Shown piece by piece: positions 51,803 to 62,096 of a DNA stretch of 64,000 nucleotides. The DNA is taken from the NCBI GenBank assembly GCA_031771865.1, contig JASISA010000027.1, positions 496,001-560,000 of the forward strand. The letters run 5' to 3'. The notes beneath the pieces were generated by a model that was not told the DNA's origin, made no database searches, and worked only from the letters and a program-made list of their open reading frames with translations. The stretch is from Nothophaeocryptopus gaeumannii. Its lineage: Eukaryota; Ascomycota; Dothideomycetes; Mycosphaerellales; Mycosphaerellaceae. Positions within the stretch are counted from its first letter, which is position 1; each line of letters opens with the position of its first letter. The position numbers and the translations under genes are program-made.

Positions 51803-52287
51803 GCACTCCGGCTTCGTTTCGCACGACTCGATGAGCTAGGTTTCCTGCTCCTACGGATACATTCCATACAGGAAGAGCGGGTAGGGAGCGTTTTGGTAGT
51901 GCAGTTGGCCTTTGCAATGGCGTGGTGCAGGTGAATGAAGGAGAGAGCGTTGATCTGCTCGGAGGGCTCGGTTATGCACGCCTGCCGCACAGACCGCTAA
52001 ATGTTTTAGATGCACGAGTTCCTGGAGCATGTCTAAAGTCGAAACGTTCATCTAGCCTTAGAAAGGGTATCCCTCGCGCAAGGCTTATAAAAGTTAATAG
52101 AAGTAATGGAAGCCCGTCTTTATAAGCGCTTTTAATTCCCTTAGAAGACCTGCCCTACTTGGTCATTTATAGATCTTAAATATGTGCAGCTACGCATACT
52201 CTACTCGCTATTGTACGTACGACTTCCTCCCTACCTTCATTAATTTACCTTGTCGAACTGAGAATTACAAGACTCTTGTCGGATACT
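51803..52287. other. Interrupted host sequence and promoter of secreted protein gene
   Basis: The first 45 bp continue the frame that the hAT insertion split. Most of the rest has a weak minus-strand coding look (LDMLQELVHLKHLAVCAAGV) without an identifiable family. CTTATAAAAG at about 52084-52093 is a candidate TATA box of the downstream gene. Confidence 0.4.
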
Positions 52288-52664
52288 ATGGAACTCTTGG
52301 GCTTAGCAACAATCGCTGCACTTCTACTTCCCCTATCATCGGGCTGGCATATAGGTATAACATGCTGCAGGGACGATGTCGACTGGTGCATAGGCGCCGG
52401 TTACCCCTCCGGCTGTGTTGCGGTCGATAATATGGCTCAATGCGTATGGAAGGTCCTCGACCAGAAGTGTACGGACCAATGTTTAGCGCATACGCCCAAA
52501 ATTCCCAGGAAAGACCTACACGTTTATCAGGCGAATCCTAAGTAAGTAAAGGAGTCAAATGCGATGGACGTGGAGATATGGAGCTAAGACAATTAAGCGG
52601 TGCCATCCCCGATCTATGCATTTGCACTGGGTTTCCTGGGACAGAGGGTACGAAGTGCCACTGA
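52288..52664 (+). CDS. Small secreted cysteine-rich protein (effector candidate)
   Basis: Two exons, 52288-52541 and 52598-52664, flank a 56-bp intron with a GTAAGT donor, a CTAAG branch-like site and a TTAAG acceptor. The product has 106 residues. The first ATG opens a signal peptide (MELLGLATIAALLLPLSSG). The mature part has ten cysteines, an even number, starting with a CC pair. The short second exon adds three of them in LCICTGFPGTEGTKCH, which resembles the end of an EGF-like loop. Without the splice the frame would stop after PK and leave seven cysteines, so the intron is favoured. The protein would act outside the cell, possibly as a host-directed effector or an antimicrobial peptide; this is inference. 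It lies 0.5 kb from the hAT element, a typical repeat-side position. Confidence 0.68.
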
Positions 52665-53786
52665 ATGTGAGTACTTGATAAAGCGTGTATTGCATGTCTG
52701 AGGGAAGGAACTAGCTAATTCTCGTACCGAGATGAAGTGACGGGATTGACAAGCATCACGTGAAGAGTGCCTCAGGCGTTACAAAACATCAAGTTTGCTA
52801 GATGTTGTGGACCCATCCAGAGAGCCCCGGGTGAGGGAATGCCGGAGAGCCCGGTAAGGGCATGGCGGGCAGAATGTATGTAGATTTGCCTGTATACTGT
52901 CGAACTGTGCCAACTAGCTGCCCCTTGCCGTATATTATCGTCTATACCATCTTTTCTGAAGGTGTTGTTCGCTATGCCCTTCGTTCCGCCCTCCTCGAGC
53001 CCTCGGCATTCGACATGCAAAATCCGGTTCATCGTTCGCGAAATTGTTCCTTTTTTGTCAAGTGCTTCTGCAGACTGCACTCCACCTGCATAGTCAGCTG
53101 ACCAGCCATCCTGTGAAACTCTTGTACATCCTGAAGGACCAGCTGGATTCGCGTTCGCATCTAGGAAACGAGACACAGCATTGCAATACAACGCACAATG
53201 CCGACTTCACATCCGTGCAGGCAGCTTCCGATTTCTCACCATCTCGGGACCGCACGATAAGAGCAGTGCTTTTTCGTGGCTTCGGCAGGCGTCTACCTTG
53301 CCGAAGCGATGGTTGTCTAGAAGATATCTTCTCAAACGCGGCTGCAGGCGACGACGTGATGTTTCTTAGCGAACGAGCAACCCGTCGGCGGAGGGCCCGA
53401 GGAAGGCTTCGATGCTGATCTTGTCCGATGTCGGAAGGTGACGAGCTTCGCTGAAAGAGGAAGGTGTGAGATCTCCAGAAACATAGGCGTGATCATTGGA
53501 TTGGTACAGCTTTTATGTGAAGTCGTAGCGAAATAGGATGGTACATCCAGACGAGTGTCCAATCCCAAGATCCAGGTTGACAAGGCTGAACCTGCGTCGT
53601 CAGACAATGTAAGATGCAGGATGCTGACCTTCCACTGTAGGCTAATACCTCTCCCATTAGCAAGCATTAGCACGAGCCGCATTCGCCCTTCCCGGAAGCT
53701 TGCGGTCCTACTTACCGGTGAATGTATAATCAGACGGCCCTGCTGAAGCTGCTAGCTTCCTTTTAGACAACGCCAGGCCAAGAGCC
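52665..53786. other. Intergenic, no gene seen
   Basis: About 1.1 kb without supported coding sequence. The right end holds the formamidase promoter. Confidence 0.5.
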
Positions 53787-54752
53787 ATGGGCAATCGCAA
53801 GGACAGCCATCAGTGTCACCACATCCATCGAGGTCAAAGTCATTTGAAGTGGAATAAGAAAGAAAATCCAAGGCTCACAGTCGATTCCGGAGATGTGGTG
53901 ACATTCGACTGCATAGATGGTGGCAATGGGCAGATCAAACGGGATTCCACTGCTGAAGCAGTGACGAAGTTCGACACCTCTCTGGCCGATCCAGTCTTTG
54001 GGCCAGTGTTCGTGCGAGGGGCGGAGCCGGGAGATGCATTGGAGGTGGAGGTACTTGATCTTCAGACTGCCGATTGGGGATGGACAGCAATTGTTCCCAA
54101 CTTTGGTATCCTGGCGGACGAGTTCCCGGAGCCACACTTGAAGATATGGAACCTGCCAGATGGAGAAGAGCTGGCGCACTTTAACGGAAACATTCGCATC
54201 CCACGAAAGCCATTCATGGGTACGATGGGGATCGCACCAGGCGAAGACGGCGCATTTTCGACCATTCCTCCTCTAGAGACAGGCGGCAATATTGACTGTC
54301 GACACATCACCAAAGGCACCAAATTGATACTGCCAGTTCGAAACGCCGGAGCGCTCTTTAGCTGTGGAGATGGCCATGCTGCTCAAGGAGATGGCGAGGT
54401 CTGCGGTTGTGCAATCGAGACCGAGATGCGCGTGACTCTTCGATTGACAGTCAAGAAGAACCAGCCCTGGGTCCAGTCACCGCACTTCCAGTGTCCGCCG
54501 AAGGAATCGGATGTGCTGCCAGACCGTGGCAACTACAATACCATGGGGATTGCCGACAGCCTGCTGGAGGCTACGCGGAAGGCGGTGAGGAGCATGCTGG
54601 ACTATCTTGAAGGGACGAGGGGACTTTCTCGAACAGACGCGTACATGCTGTGCAGCGTCGCTGTCGACATGAAACTTGCCGAGGTCGTCGATATGCCGAA
54701 TTACGCGGTTGTCGCCAGTCTGCCACTCAATATCTTTGTTGATCACGAGTGA
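53787..54752 (+). CDS. Acetamidase/formamidase (FmdA/AmdA family)
   Basis: The 321-residue enzyme would release ammonia from formamide or small amides in the cytosol, feeding nitrogen metabolism. Family motifs are HHIHRGQSHLKWNKKENPRL at the start, VDSGDVVTFDCIDGGNGQI, GPVFVRGAEPGDALEVEVLD, GTMGIAPGEDGAFSTIPPLE with GGNIDCRH after it, LILPVRNAGALFSCGDGHAA and GDGEVCGCAIET. The C-terminal YMLCSVAVDMKLAEVVDMPN is also typical. These include the residues that line the active site in the family (the GD.H and E.T regions). The single exon begins at the ATG at 53787. It is shorter than the roughly 400-residue fungal formamidases, so it may belong to the smaller AmdA-type subgroup. No nitrogen-metabolism neighbours are visible. 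Confidence 0.93.
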   Translation: MGNRKDSHQCHHIHRGQSHLKWNKKENPRLTVDSGDVVTFDCIDGGNGQIKRDSTAEAVTKFDTSLADPVFGPVFVRGAEPGDALEVEVLDLQTADWGWTAIVPNFGILADEFPEPHLKIWNLPDGEELAHFNGNIRIPRKPFMGTMGIAPGEDGAFSTIPPLETGGNIDCRHITKGTKLILPVRNAGALFSCGDGHAAQGDGEVCGCAIETEMRVTLRLTVKKNQPWVQSPHFQCPPKESDVLPDRGNYNTMGIADSLLEATRKAVRSMLDYLEGTRGLSRTDAYMLCSVAVDMKLAEVVDMPNYAVVASLPLNIFVDHE

Positions 54753-55218
54753 ATAGTAAGCAGGCGGGACGCGATCCGCAAGAGACTTTAGAGGAGAATT
54801 CGTTCATCGCACAGCGAATGTGATCACAGCGGAAGACGGCGAGAGAGATACAGTGGAGATCGTGGGGAAGATCAAGAAGATGTTATTGTCAAGACGGAGG
54901 AGCGAAAGCAACCCATGATGGTGATTACGAAGCGTGCTCAAACCTTTCGCATGCCATTTCACGCGCCAAGAGGGAGGCATGAAGTGTAGGAGAGAGCGAT
55001 ATGGAAAGGATTCCTTATGAAGCACGTCACAGACCTTTATTGGTAATGTATCTATCGCACTTTGTAGTTCTGTATACGGCGGTCTGCGCTCGTAAGGGTC
55101 TGCTTCTGCTTCCAAAAGCTGAATCTATCTCCAGCGCCCCAGTGGTATCAGTCCCCAAAACCCCATCCCAACACCCTCAACGCCCTGCTCAAAAGTGCAC
55201 GTTATTCTGTCGATATCC
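54753..55218. other. Convergent 3' flanks, no gene
   Basis: Short interval between the 3' ends of the formamidase gene and the large membrane protein gene. Nothing recognised. Confidence 0.5.
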
Positions 55219-57624
55219 TCAGAGACTCTTATAAAACTTAAACTTCCCCGCTCTCTGCCCATCGTCCTCCTCAACCCTGAACGTTGTCTTCGCAACAGCC
55301 CTCTCATCATGTCCCTTCCCTTCGAATTCCTGGCTCGGCGCATGCTCCAACGCGGCCACAAGCAGTTGCGTAGGACTTCTATACGGCCTGCGATCCACAA
55401 CGCCCAAAACAACCTGGAACAAGACGATGGCGATGCCCAGGACCGCGACTGTCATACCAAGGTATGCGGTGCGGGAGGACAATCCATACGCCCAGACATT
55501 TATTCGCGCGTTTCGTGTCATTTCCGGGTGGAGGTCGGAGATCTTAGGTGGTGGAGGATTAGTGGCATTCTTCTCGGAGAAATAGAATTCGATGAGGGAG
55601 AGGGTTTGAATGATGGGCAGCAGGGCGACGTAATCGACATTGGGATAGGCTTTGTTGTTATAACTCAATGGGTCGCCAGATTGGTAGACATCAGTACTCC
55701 ACATGGTATCGATGATTTTGAGCATTTCGAGCGTAGAAGAACGATTTGCGCCGAGACTGCCATCCAGGTCTGCGGACCAAGCGGCGACGGTCCATGTAGG
55801 GTCGACGTAGATTGGTGTGCCAGACATGGGAAGATCGGGCGTTGTGGCGAGGTAGAGAGGGTTGCTGATGGGACTGGGGTCGAATGCGTACGTGGTGAAG
55901 TTGAGGTATGCGACGAAGTCGAACATGAGGGTGACGGTGGTGGGGTGGCCGTCTGCTGGGGCGTAGTTGGCGTCGATTTGAATCGTGTTGGTCATGTTCT
56001 GGCGGGAGGCGAGAGGGGAGTTTGAGTCCAAAGCGAAGAACTTGTCCCAATCGCAGGTGACATCTGATGGGACCTTGTCATTGCGAGTGAGACACTTCGC
56101 GTCGAAGCCTGCGGGCAGGTTGCCGTCTTGGAGGAAAGCAGCTACGCCGGACGTCCAGACTTGGAAATATGCAGATGGGCCTAAGACATCGGCCCAGGCT
56201 TTGTACATGCCGTCAATGGTAAAGGAATTGAACCTGTACTGTGTCTTTCCGTCGACGTTCCAGCCGTCTCCCCATGTGACGCATTTTGTGTAGTTGCCGG
56301 TGAGAAGGTCCCTTTGCAGCGGAGTATTACCAATATCGTAGCCCTCGTAACAGCGGACATGGCGGTTTTCGTCGATTTCGGTGTCGAAATATGTATTATT
56401 GTCGTATCCAACCCACATGTTGTTCGTTGTGCCGACTATCGGGCCATTCCGCTGAACAAACGACTGCACGGTATTGTTGAGCGGGACATACGAATCCCAC
56501 ATCTGGGGATACGTGAAGTTGTCTGGTGTAGCACCGAGCGACATGTTCATGATGGCTCTATAATCGTTGGTCAACGCCTGGACCATTTGTCGATTGGGCG
56601 CCCAGTTGGAATAGTCAGATAGTGTGCCGTCATCGTAAGCCCAGCTAGTAGAATTGAACGCAAAAGATAGCATATCCTGCTGGGTGATACCATTCCAAGC
56701 TCCCTGTGATGCTATGTAGCTCTCCAGCCAGCTGTCCATGTACGTAGCCCATGGATCGGCCGAGCAGGAGTATTTGCCGTTGTTCAATTCATCCTCCGTA
56801 CAGGCTGAGTTCATGTAGATGAAACCATCCAAGCTTGGAGGGTTCGCGTTGTTGAGAGAGTCAAAGATATATGGCTCGACTTTCTCAGTGTCTAGCCACT
56901 GTAGGGATGGCAGCACGAGGACAGCGGTGGCAGGTCCCATCAGATTACAAATGATGCCAAGCACAACTGTGAAGAAAACAAATGCCCAGACTCGCTTCCT
57001 GGCCTTGTTCTTGTAGTTGTCGTTCTTAGCCCACTTCGGTAGGGTTCTCCAGAGGAGAGGATCTAGGGCGCCGGCTAACTCGGAGAACTCGTTTGGACGA
57101 GTAATGTATGCAATGGGCAGGCCAGTCCTCCTTGAAGCGAGAAACATGGTGATCAAGTACACCAGCCATGAGCAGATAAGGATGAACCATACTTCGAGGG
57201 CCTTCGACACCAGCTGTAGGGCGCCAAGCAGGTTGTGGTTGTCATGGTCGAACTTTGCGAGAAGCTCCTGGGGAACAGAGGAGATGGCGTTGAAGGTTTG
57301 TGGGTAGCAATGGCCGCGAGGGCACCACGCCGAAGCACCCAGAATATGCCCTTTGAGATTGAGCCAAAGCAGAGCGACGATTGGCACGATCCAGAGCAAG
57401 CTGAATCCTTGGATTATGATAGTCTCGGTCAAAGGCCGCCTGCCATTGACCTGCGGGTGGTGTTGAAGGTTGATTTCGTCTTGCGTGACCAGGGCCTGCT
57501 GTTTGAAATGTTCTTCTGATGAGTCTGGACTCGGTTCGTCGGTGTTGTGGGTTGGAACGCCCACGTATGCGGTGTTGGTAGTGAAGCTAGGCTTGTAGGC
57601 TTGGTAGGTCGGTTGCGCTGCCAT
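55219..57624 (-). CDS. Large four-helix membrane protein, unknown function
   Basis: The frame is open to 57684 but starts there with GTG. The first ATG is at 57622-57624 and gives 801 residues. Four transmembrane helices are predicted: LLWIVPIVALLWLNL (about 95), VWFILICSWLVYLITMF (about 165), VWAFVFFTVVLGIICNL (about 230) and one near the C-terminus (AYLGMTVAVLGIAIVLFQVV). Between helices three and four lies a roughly 480-residue, probably extracellular domain with many N-glycosylation sequons and several cysteines. The layout (three N-terminal helices, big glycosylated ectodomain, one C-terminal helix, short basic tail) is seen in uncharacterised fungal membrane proteins. I do not know a function. 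A surface receptor or adhesion role would be speculation. Confidence 0.8.
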   Translation of the reverse strand: MAAQPTYQAYKPSFTTNTAYVGVPTHNTDEPSPDSSEEHFKQQALVTQDEINLQHHPQVNGRRPLTETIIIQGFSLLWIVPIVALLWLNLKGHILGASAWCPRGHCYPQTFNAISSVPQELLAKFDHDNHNLLGALQLVSKALEVWFILICSWLVYLITMFLASRRTGLPIAYITRPNEFSELAGALDPLLWRTLPKWAKNDNYKNKARKRVWAFVFFTVVLGIICNLMGPATAVLVLPSLQWLDTEKVEPYIFDSLNNANPPSLDGFIYMNSACTEDELNNGKYSCSADPWATYMDSWLESYIASQGAWNGITQQDMLSFAFNSTSWAYDDGTLSDYSNWAPNRQMVQALTNDYRAIMNMSLGATPDNFTYPQMWDSYVPLNNTVQSFVQRNGPIVGTTNNMWVGYDNNTYFDTEIDENRHVRCYEGYDIGNTPLQRDLLTGNYTKCVTWGDGWNVDGKTQYRFNSFTIDGMYKAWADVLGPSAYFQVWTSGVAAFLQDGNLPAGFDAKCLTRNDKVPSDVTCDWDKFFALDSNSPLASRQNMTNTIQIDANYAPADGHPTTVTLMFDFVAYLNFTTYAFDPSPISNPLYLATTPDLPMSGTPIYVDPTWTVAAWSADLDGSLGANRSSTLEMLKIIDTMWSTDVYQSGDPLSYNNKAYPNVDYVALLPIIQTLSLIEFYFSEKNATNPPPPKISDLHPEMTRNARINVWAYGLSSRTAYLGMTVAVLGIAIVLFQVVLGVVDRRPYRSPTQLLVAALEHAPSQEFEGKGHDERAVAKTTFRVEEDDGQRAGKFKFYKSL

Positions 57625-58982
57625 GTCGTCGGGACCAGGCGTACAGCCGGTGTCAGTAGCAAAGGTGAAGAACGAATGTTGCACGAAGGAATCCCTTCCG
57701 TCCTACCTTACCAGCCTTATACAGCTGAAGCCCTCCAGCCCGACACCACGAATACAGCATAGCAGCCATCAGGCCATCCGCTGCAGTGGCGCCGTCTAGT
57801 GCAAAGGGCAGCATGCTGTTATTGAAGCTTCAGCCCTTCTGAAGTGGTAGCGAGATGGCTGAAGGCTAGGTCCAATTCGACATATCGGGGCCAGAATGAT
57901 TGGAATCTTCAGCTTCGGTATCGGCTTGAGATGCATAAGGCGTCCACAGAAGGAAGATGATCCCCGCAACGAGCCTCGGCGCGTTGAACTAAAACCTATT
58001 TGGTATGCGCTGAACGTCGATTACGAAGTATCGTTGTGCAGTTGACCCAGCGGGCCGCTGGGTAGATTGATTGCTAAGTATAACAGCATGGTCTCTGCAT
58101 CCCCTCAACTTGCAGCGGAAGGCCCTGAAGAGTCGCAATGATTTTGGGTGGTAGCCTCGTGATCTGCGTGCATCAGCGGGCCAGCACTCAAACCGTGGAG
58201 TCGATGAGGAACGATGTTACTGCAGTCCATGTTCTTGTGCTCAATGAGAGTCTGGACCGAAGGATCGGGGAGCAGGAAGGGGAGGGAGGGAGGGAGAGAA
58301 AGCGGAAGGAGGAGCATGTCGGCGCTCGGCAGGAATCTCGCGACAAAATAAGCTTTACAGGGATTACAGCGTGCTTCAGCTCGAATGTTTTACGTTCAAA
58401 CCACCAACGCGGCTCGCAACAATCCCTCGATGGAGGCAGTGGTAAAGAACACCCGGTCCAGCATGACTTCCAGCCACTCCCCGAACGAGTCCGATCCGAG
58501 AACAACGACATCGAGCAAGTGTCAAAGATCGGGGAAAATACTATCGACTGTGTTCGGACGAAAGCCCCCAAATGTTTGACCAGAGCGGTCAGAAGAGCAG
58601 TGCACCGAAAAGCCATAACGCCCCATGCTAGCCAATGCAATGGGCGCGCCATAATGCCTGAACGACGTCCTTCATCGTGATGCTTGGGGGGTAGCGTCCA
58701 CAAAGGTGGCATTGATGGCATAGCATATAAGTGATCTCCGGGGACGTCCTTGAAGCGTTCCACCTCGACCTTTTGCCTTCTGACGCGTTGAGATGCGGAT
58801 GGATGTTCCTCGACGCATTGTTGGAACCTGGCACGACCTCCCACCTGCTTGTTAACCATTCTTCATTCATCTCGATGTCTCTGGACACAACGGCATGTTT
58901 GCCGTGACCACAGCTTCTTTGACCGAAGGTGAGAGAAGCAGAACAATACCTGCTATTCGTTGTTCTGTGCGTGGTTCTTAAT
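57625..58982. other. Intergenic with purine tract
   Basis: No supported gene. Overlapping frames on both strands at 58138-58860 look random. A purine-only stretch of about 50 bp lies near 58260-58318. Confidence 0.45.
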
Positions 58983-59240
58983 ATGTCGCTATCTCTTAAA
59001 CTCTCCTCTTCCGTCTTCATCGCAATCTTTTGCTCTTACTATATTCGCCCGCTTCTGAACGGTCAGCACCCTCAACGTCCTGATATCAAGGCGATGGTGA
59101 GTCGGATCAGCAATGCGATGTTTGAGGAGAAGCGAGGGTATATTGCAAGGCATTTTGGGAATGGACATGGAGACTTCTGGCCGAGAGCTTCGCCAAATCC
59201 GTGCCATGAGAGGGTGAAGGATTACATATTTTACGTGTAG
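58983..59240 (+). CDS. Possible small protein, weak support
   Basis: An 85-residue frame starts at ATG 58983 with a hydrophobic segment (SLKLSSSVFIAIFCSYYI) and continues with a mixed charged part (AMFEEKRGYIARHFGNGHGD). It could be a signal-anchored or secreted small protein. There is no family match, no intron and no second line of evidence, and the length is close to chance. Confidence 0.22.
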   Translation: MSLSLKLSSSVFIAIFCSYYIRPLLNGQHPQRPDIKAMVSRISNAMFEEKRGYIARHFGNGHGDFWPRASPNPCHERVKDYIFYV

Positions 59241-59515
59241 GGTTGGCAGAGAACGATGTCTGAGGACTAGATGCGGCTTGGCATTTCCTCGTCGGTCTGT
59301 AGCATCAAATGACTTTAGGATTGACTCATGCTCCACAGCTATAGATCTGACCAGAGCAGTTCTCATGTTGACCAGCATGCTTTAGCATAACGCAGGAGCT
59401 CTGACGAGCGTAGCAGGCACGTCGTTCTCCAAGACTACTTCCACTTCTTTCCGATCCAAGGGGAAGCACACAATCTCCCCTTGCACTTCATCACCGACTC
59501 AGCAGAACTTGCAAC

Positions 59516-60382
59516 ATGCCATCCTCAATGAAGAAGCCCACTAGCTTCCTCAGCCTTCCTCTCGAGCTGCGACAGCAAATTTATGAATAACTTTCTCCTC
59601 TGAGCGACGTGCGCACCATCACGGACGAGCCAAACGAAATATCCGACACAACTCAAGCACTATGCGACACCAACCCTCAGATCGCCAACGAACTCCACGA
59701 CTGGGAGTCAAAGCGATACAAAGTCTGTCGCTTCGTCGTGACTCCCAAATCCTGGACTCCACCACCGCTACTATCCTTTCCGAAGCTTGAACGAGTCGAT
59801 GTCCAAATCGCGTCCATCATCGAAAATGACTGCACCGAATACGAACAGCTCAGAGTCATGCATCTCAACCTCAGCAAATTTGTCTCGTTGATGAAGACAT
59901 GGCCGTGACATCCCTGGATCTTCATCACATTCCTCGACGACAGATTTGATAGCTGTTGGCATGAGAAAGGCTCTCAGACGGAGGAACTATATTATGCTCA
60001 GACGCTTGCGACGATCGAACTCAACTACCATAGCACCGCTCAGTTTGAATACATCCTCCAGTCTCTATGGACACTTCCACCCTTCGAGAAAGCGGATGTA
60101 GACAATCTACTGGACGTCATTGACGGAAATGCATTAGCGTACGAAGGGGGGCCAGTCCCAATATACGATTCTAAGTACGCGGAAAGTTTCCGAGAGGTTC
60201 TGGAGAAGTGGCTCACAGGGGAAAGAAGCGATGAGTATGGACGTCTCTGGATGCAGGCTTTGTCGGAGAGGAGGCGGTCCGATAAGGGGTATGAAGAGAT
60301 TTGGGAGCTGATCAAAAGGAAGCGATATGAGCTGAATTTAGTGAACGACGGGTTGTTGTTCAGTTCTAGATCCGGGTGTTAG
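59516..60382 (+). pseudogene. LPLELRxxIY-type (F-box-like / 2EXR) pseudogene
   Basis: A 288-codon frame from ATG 59516 to TAG 60380 is broken by two in-frame stops, TAA at 59588-59590 (codon 25) and TGA at 59906-59908 (codon 131), without frameshift. The N-terminus SFLSLPLELRQQIYE is the signature of a large dothideomycete family of F-box-like proteins. Later parts such as HSTAQFEYILQSLWTLPPFE and YAESFRE, then VLEKWLTGERSDEYGRLW, still read as good protein. No intron fits either stop. The first stop is not a RIP-type change (an expected TAT or TAC became TAA), the second could be CGA to TGA. Function of intact members is unclear, likely protein turnover adaptors. Confidence 0.7.
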
Positions 60383-60497
60383 AGTCTGGTAGCGGTGGGA
60401 GCCCTGAACAGGTGGATGGACGCCATGAACATGGAATCTCGGGAGACCAGGATGGATGGGAAGAAGTTGGATTAATCACCATTTGAGCGCTCTGCTC

Positions 60498-61859
60498 TTA
60501 TCGCAGCAAATTCCTCAACTTGACAGGCTGTAGGTACTGGCAGCCGATGACAACAGCGCTGAGAACCATAGCTGATCCGGTGAATAGCACAACGTCCTCA
60601 TATCTACCAGCACCGTATCCACCGCTCACACGCTTTCTCAAGAGTGCTCCGCTCAACGGCCCAGCGAGCACATTTCCAAGTCCCTTTCCAAAATTCAGTA
60701 ACCCGAATGCCGTGAAGGAGGCAGTAGGCTCGCTACTGATCTTCACGCCCATTCTACCCCATAAAGCTGTATATCCAGAGCCGTAGAAACCATAAATGAC
60801 TGCAAAGACTGCCAGGATGCTAAAGTGGTGAGCCAGACCCCAAGCCGTGTACACTGCCACACCAGCCACGAGAGGAGAAACAGTTGTAAGTACGTCCAGA
60901 GGCAGCTTTCGATCCGAAGCATAGCCAAAGCTCATCTGCCCCAACACCTGAGAAATACTCATCAAAGCCAACAGCAGCGCCCCTTGCGTCGAACTCATCC
61001 CATTCGCCGTCGCATAACTTGGCAAATACAACGACGGAAAGAAATATCCCAACCCCATAGCCAGATTACTCAGACTGTAAATCCAGAACAACTTCGTCTT
61101 CAGAAAACTCCAATCCGTCCTCCCACCTCCAGAACCACTAACTTCACTCTCCGGCAACCTCCCCTTCAACGTCGGAATCAGAGGCCCCGTCAAAACAAAC
61201 AACCCAACTGCAATGATCCTCAAAGTCGTCTGATATCCATACCTCTCCAATAACTTCTCAATCGCGAATGGAAAAGCTGCTCCTGAAGCCCCACTCGCAG
61301 CACACAGAAGCCCATACGCCATTCCTCGACGAGTCACCCAAAACTCATTCACCATATCCAAAATCGGATAATACGCCACCGTAAACCCCACACCGTACAT
61401 AATCCCTTGCGTCACAACTAATCCTCCCAAATTCCTCGCAAAGGATCCCGCTACGAGTCCTACTAGACAAAACGGCCATCCGGACCAGATCATCCATCTT
61501 CGATACTTCCTGTACCGCCGGATACATGGGATTATGACCGGAGCAGCGAGATATGTGATTCCGGAGGCTATAGTCCCTATGACGGAGACGAAAGGGTTGT
61601 TGGCGAACTGGGGTCGGCGGGAGTAGTAGTTTTGGAAGACGCCGAAGGAGAGCGGGAAGCCCCAGAGGAGGGCTTCGAAGACGAAGGCGGAGAGGAGAAG
61701 ACGCCAGGCTGGCCACCCGGCGTCGGCACGAGGGAGGGATTGTGATGCATTTTGTTGTGGCTCTTCTGAGATGCAATTGGTTGTTGTGTTTCCCCGATCA
61801 GCTTGGGGAAGATTGTGAAGGGAATGTTCTTCCACTGTGGCAGTGGTCATCTGCGACAT
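60498..61859 (-). CDS. MFS transporter, monocarboxylate-porter type
   Basis: The frame is open to 61919 (TTG), but the first ATGs are at 61857-61859 and 61848-61850. The earlier one gives 453 residues. It is a twelve-helix transporter with the fungal MCT pattern: a short hydrophilic N-terminus, then WRLLLSAFVFEALLWGFPLS with FGVFQNYY (helix 1), YGVGFTVAYYPILDMVNEFW and RRGMAYGLLCAASGASGAAF (helices 4-5). A short central loop precedes SFLKTKLFWIYSLSNLAMGL (helix 7), and FGYASDRK is the motif A-like loop. The substrate could be a monocarboxylate or riboflavin-type solute; the family does not decide this. The C-terminal half is complete, ending LQPVKLRNLLR. No intron is needed. It is transcribed in the same direction as the amidohydrolase upstream of it. 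Confidence 0.88.
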   Translation of the reverse strand: MSQMTTATVEEHSLHNLPQADRGNTTTNCISEEPQQNASQSLPRADAGWPAWRLLLSAFVFEALLWGFPLSFGVFQNYYSRRPQFANNPFVSVIGTIASGITYLAAPVIIPCIRRYRKYRRWMIWSGWPFCLVGLVAGSFARNLGGLVVTQGIMYGVGFTVAYYPILDMVNEFWVTRRGMAYGLLCAASGASGAAFPFAIEKLLERYGYQTTLRIIAVGLFVLTGPLIPTLKGRLPESEVSGSGGGRTDWSFLKTKLFWIYSLSNLAMGLGYFFPSLYLPSYATANGMSSTQGALLLALMSISQVLGQMSFGYASDRKLPLDVLTTVSPLVAGVAVYTAWGLAHHFSILAVFAVIYGFYGSGYTALWGRMGVKISSEPTASFTAFGLLNFGKGLGNVLAGPLSGALLRKRVSGGYGAGRYEDVVLFTGSAMVLSAVVIGCQYLQPVKLRNLLR

Positions 61860-62096
61860 CCTGTGTAATTTTTGCTCGAAGGAGACGAGGAGCTGTGAAT
61901 GCTGACTGTGAGAAGTCAACTCAGCTTTTTTGATATCGATGTTACTGTTGATCTACATGACAGCCGAGGTCCGAGCTTTTTTTGAGCTGCAAAGCGAGGT
62001 CTGTCATCGAAGGGTTCCATTCCTGCAGACTAGATCACAAGGTGATTATCTCAGATGATAGTTGCTTCGGCACATGTTCAAAGCATCCATAGCATA

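Noticed and set aside
58188..58859. 223-codon minus-strand frame
   Set aside because: It overlaps a 180-codon plus-strand frame, has low-complexity composition and no motif; likely chance.
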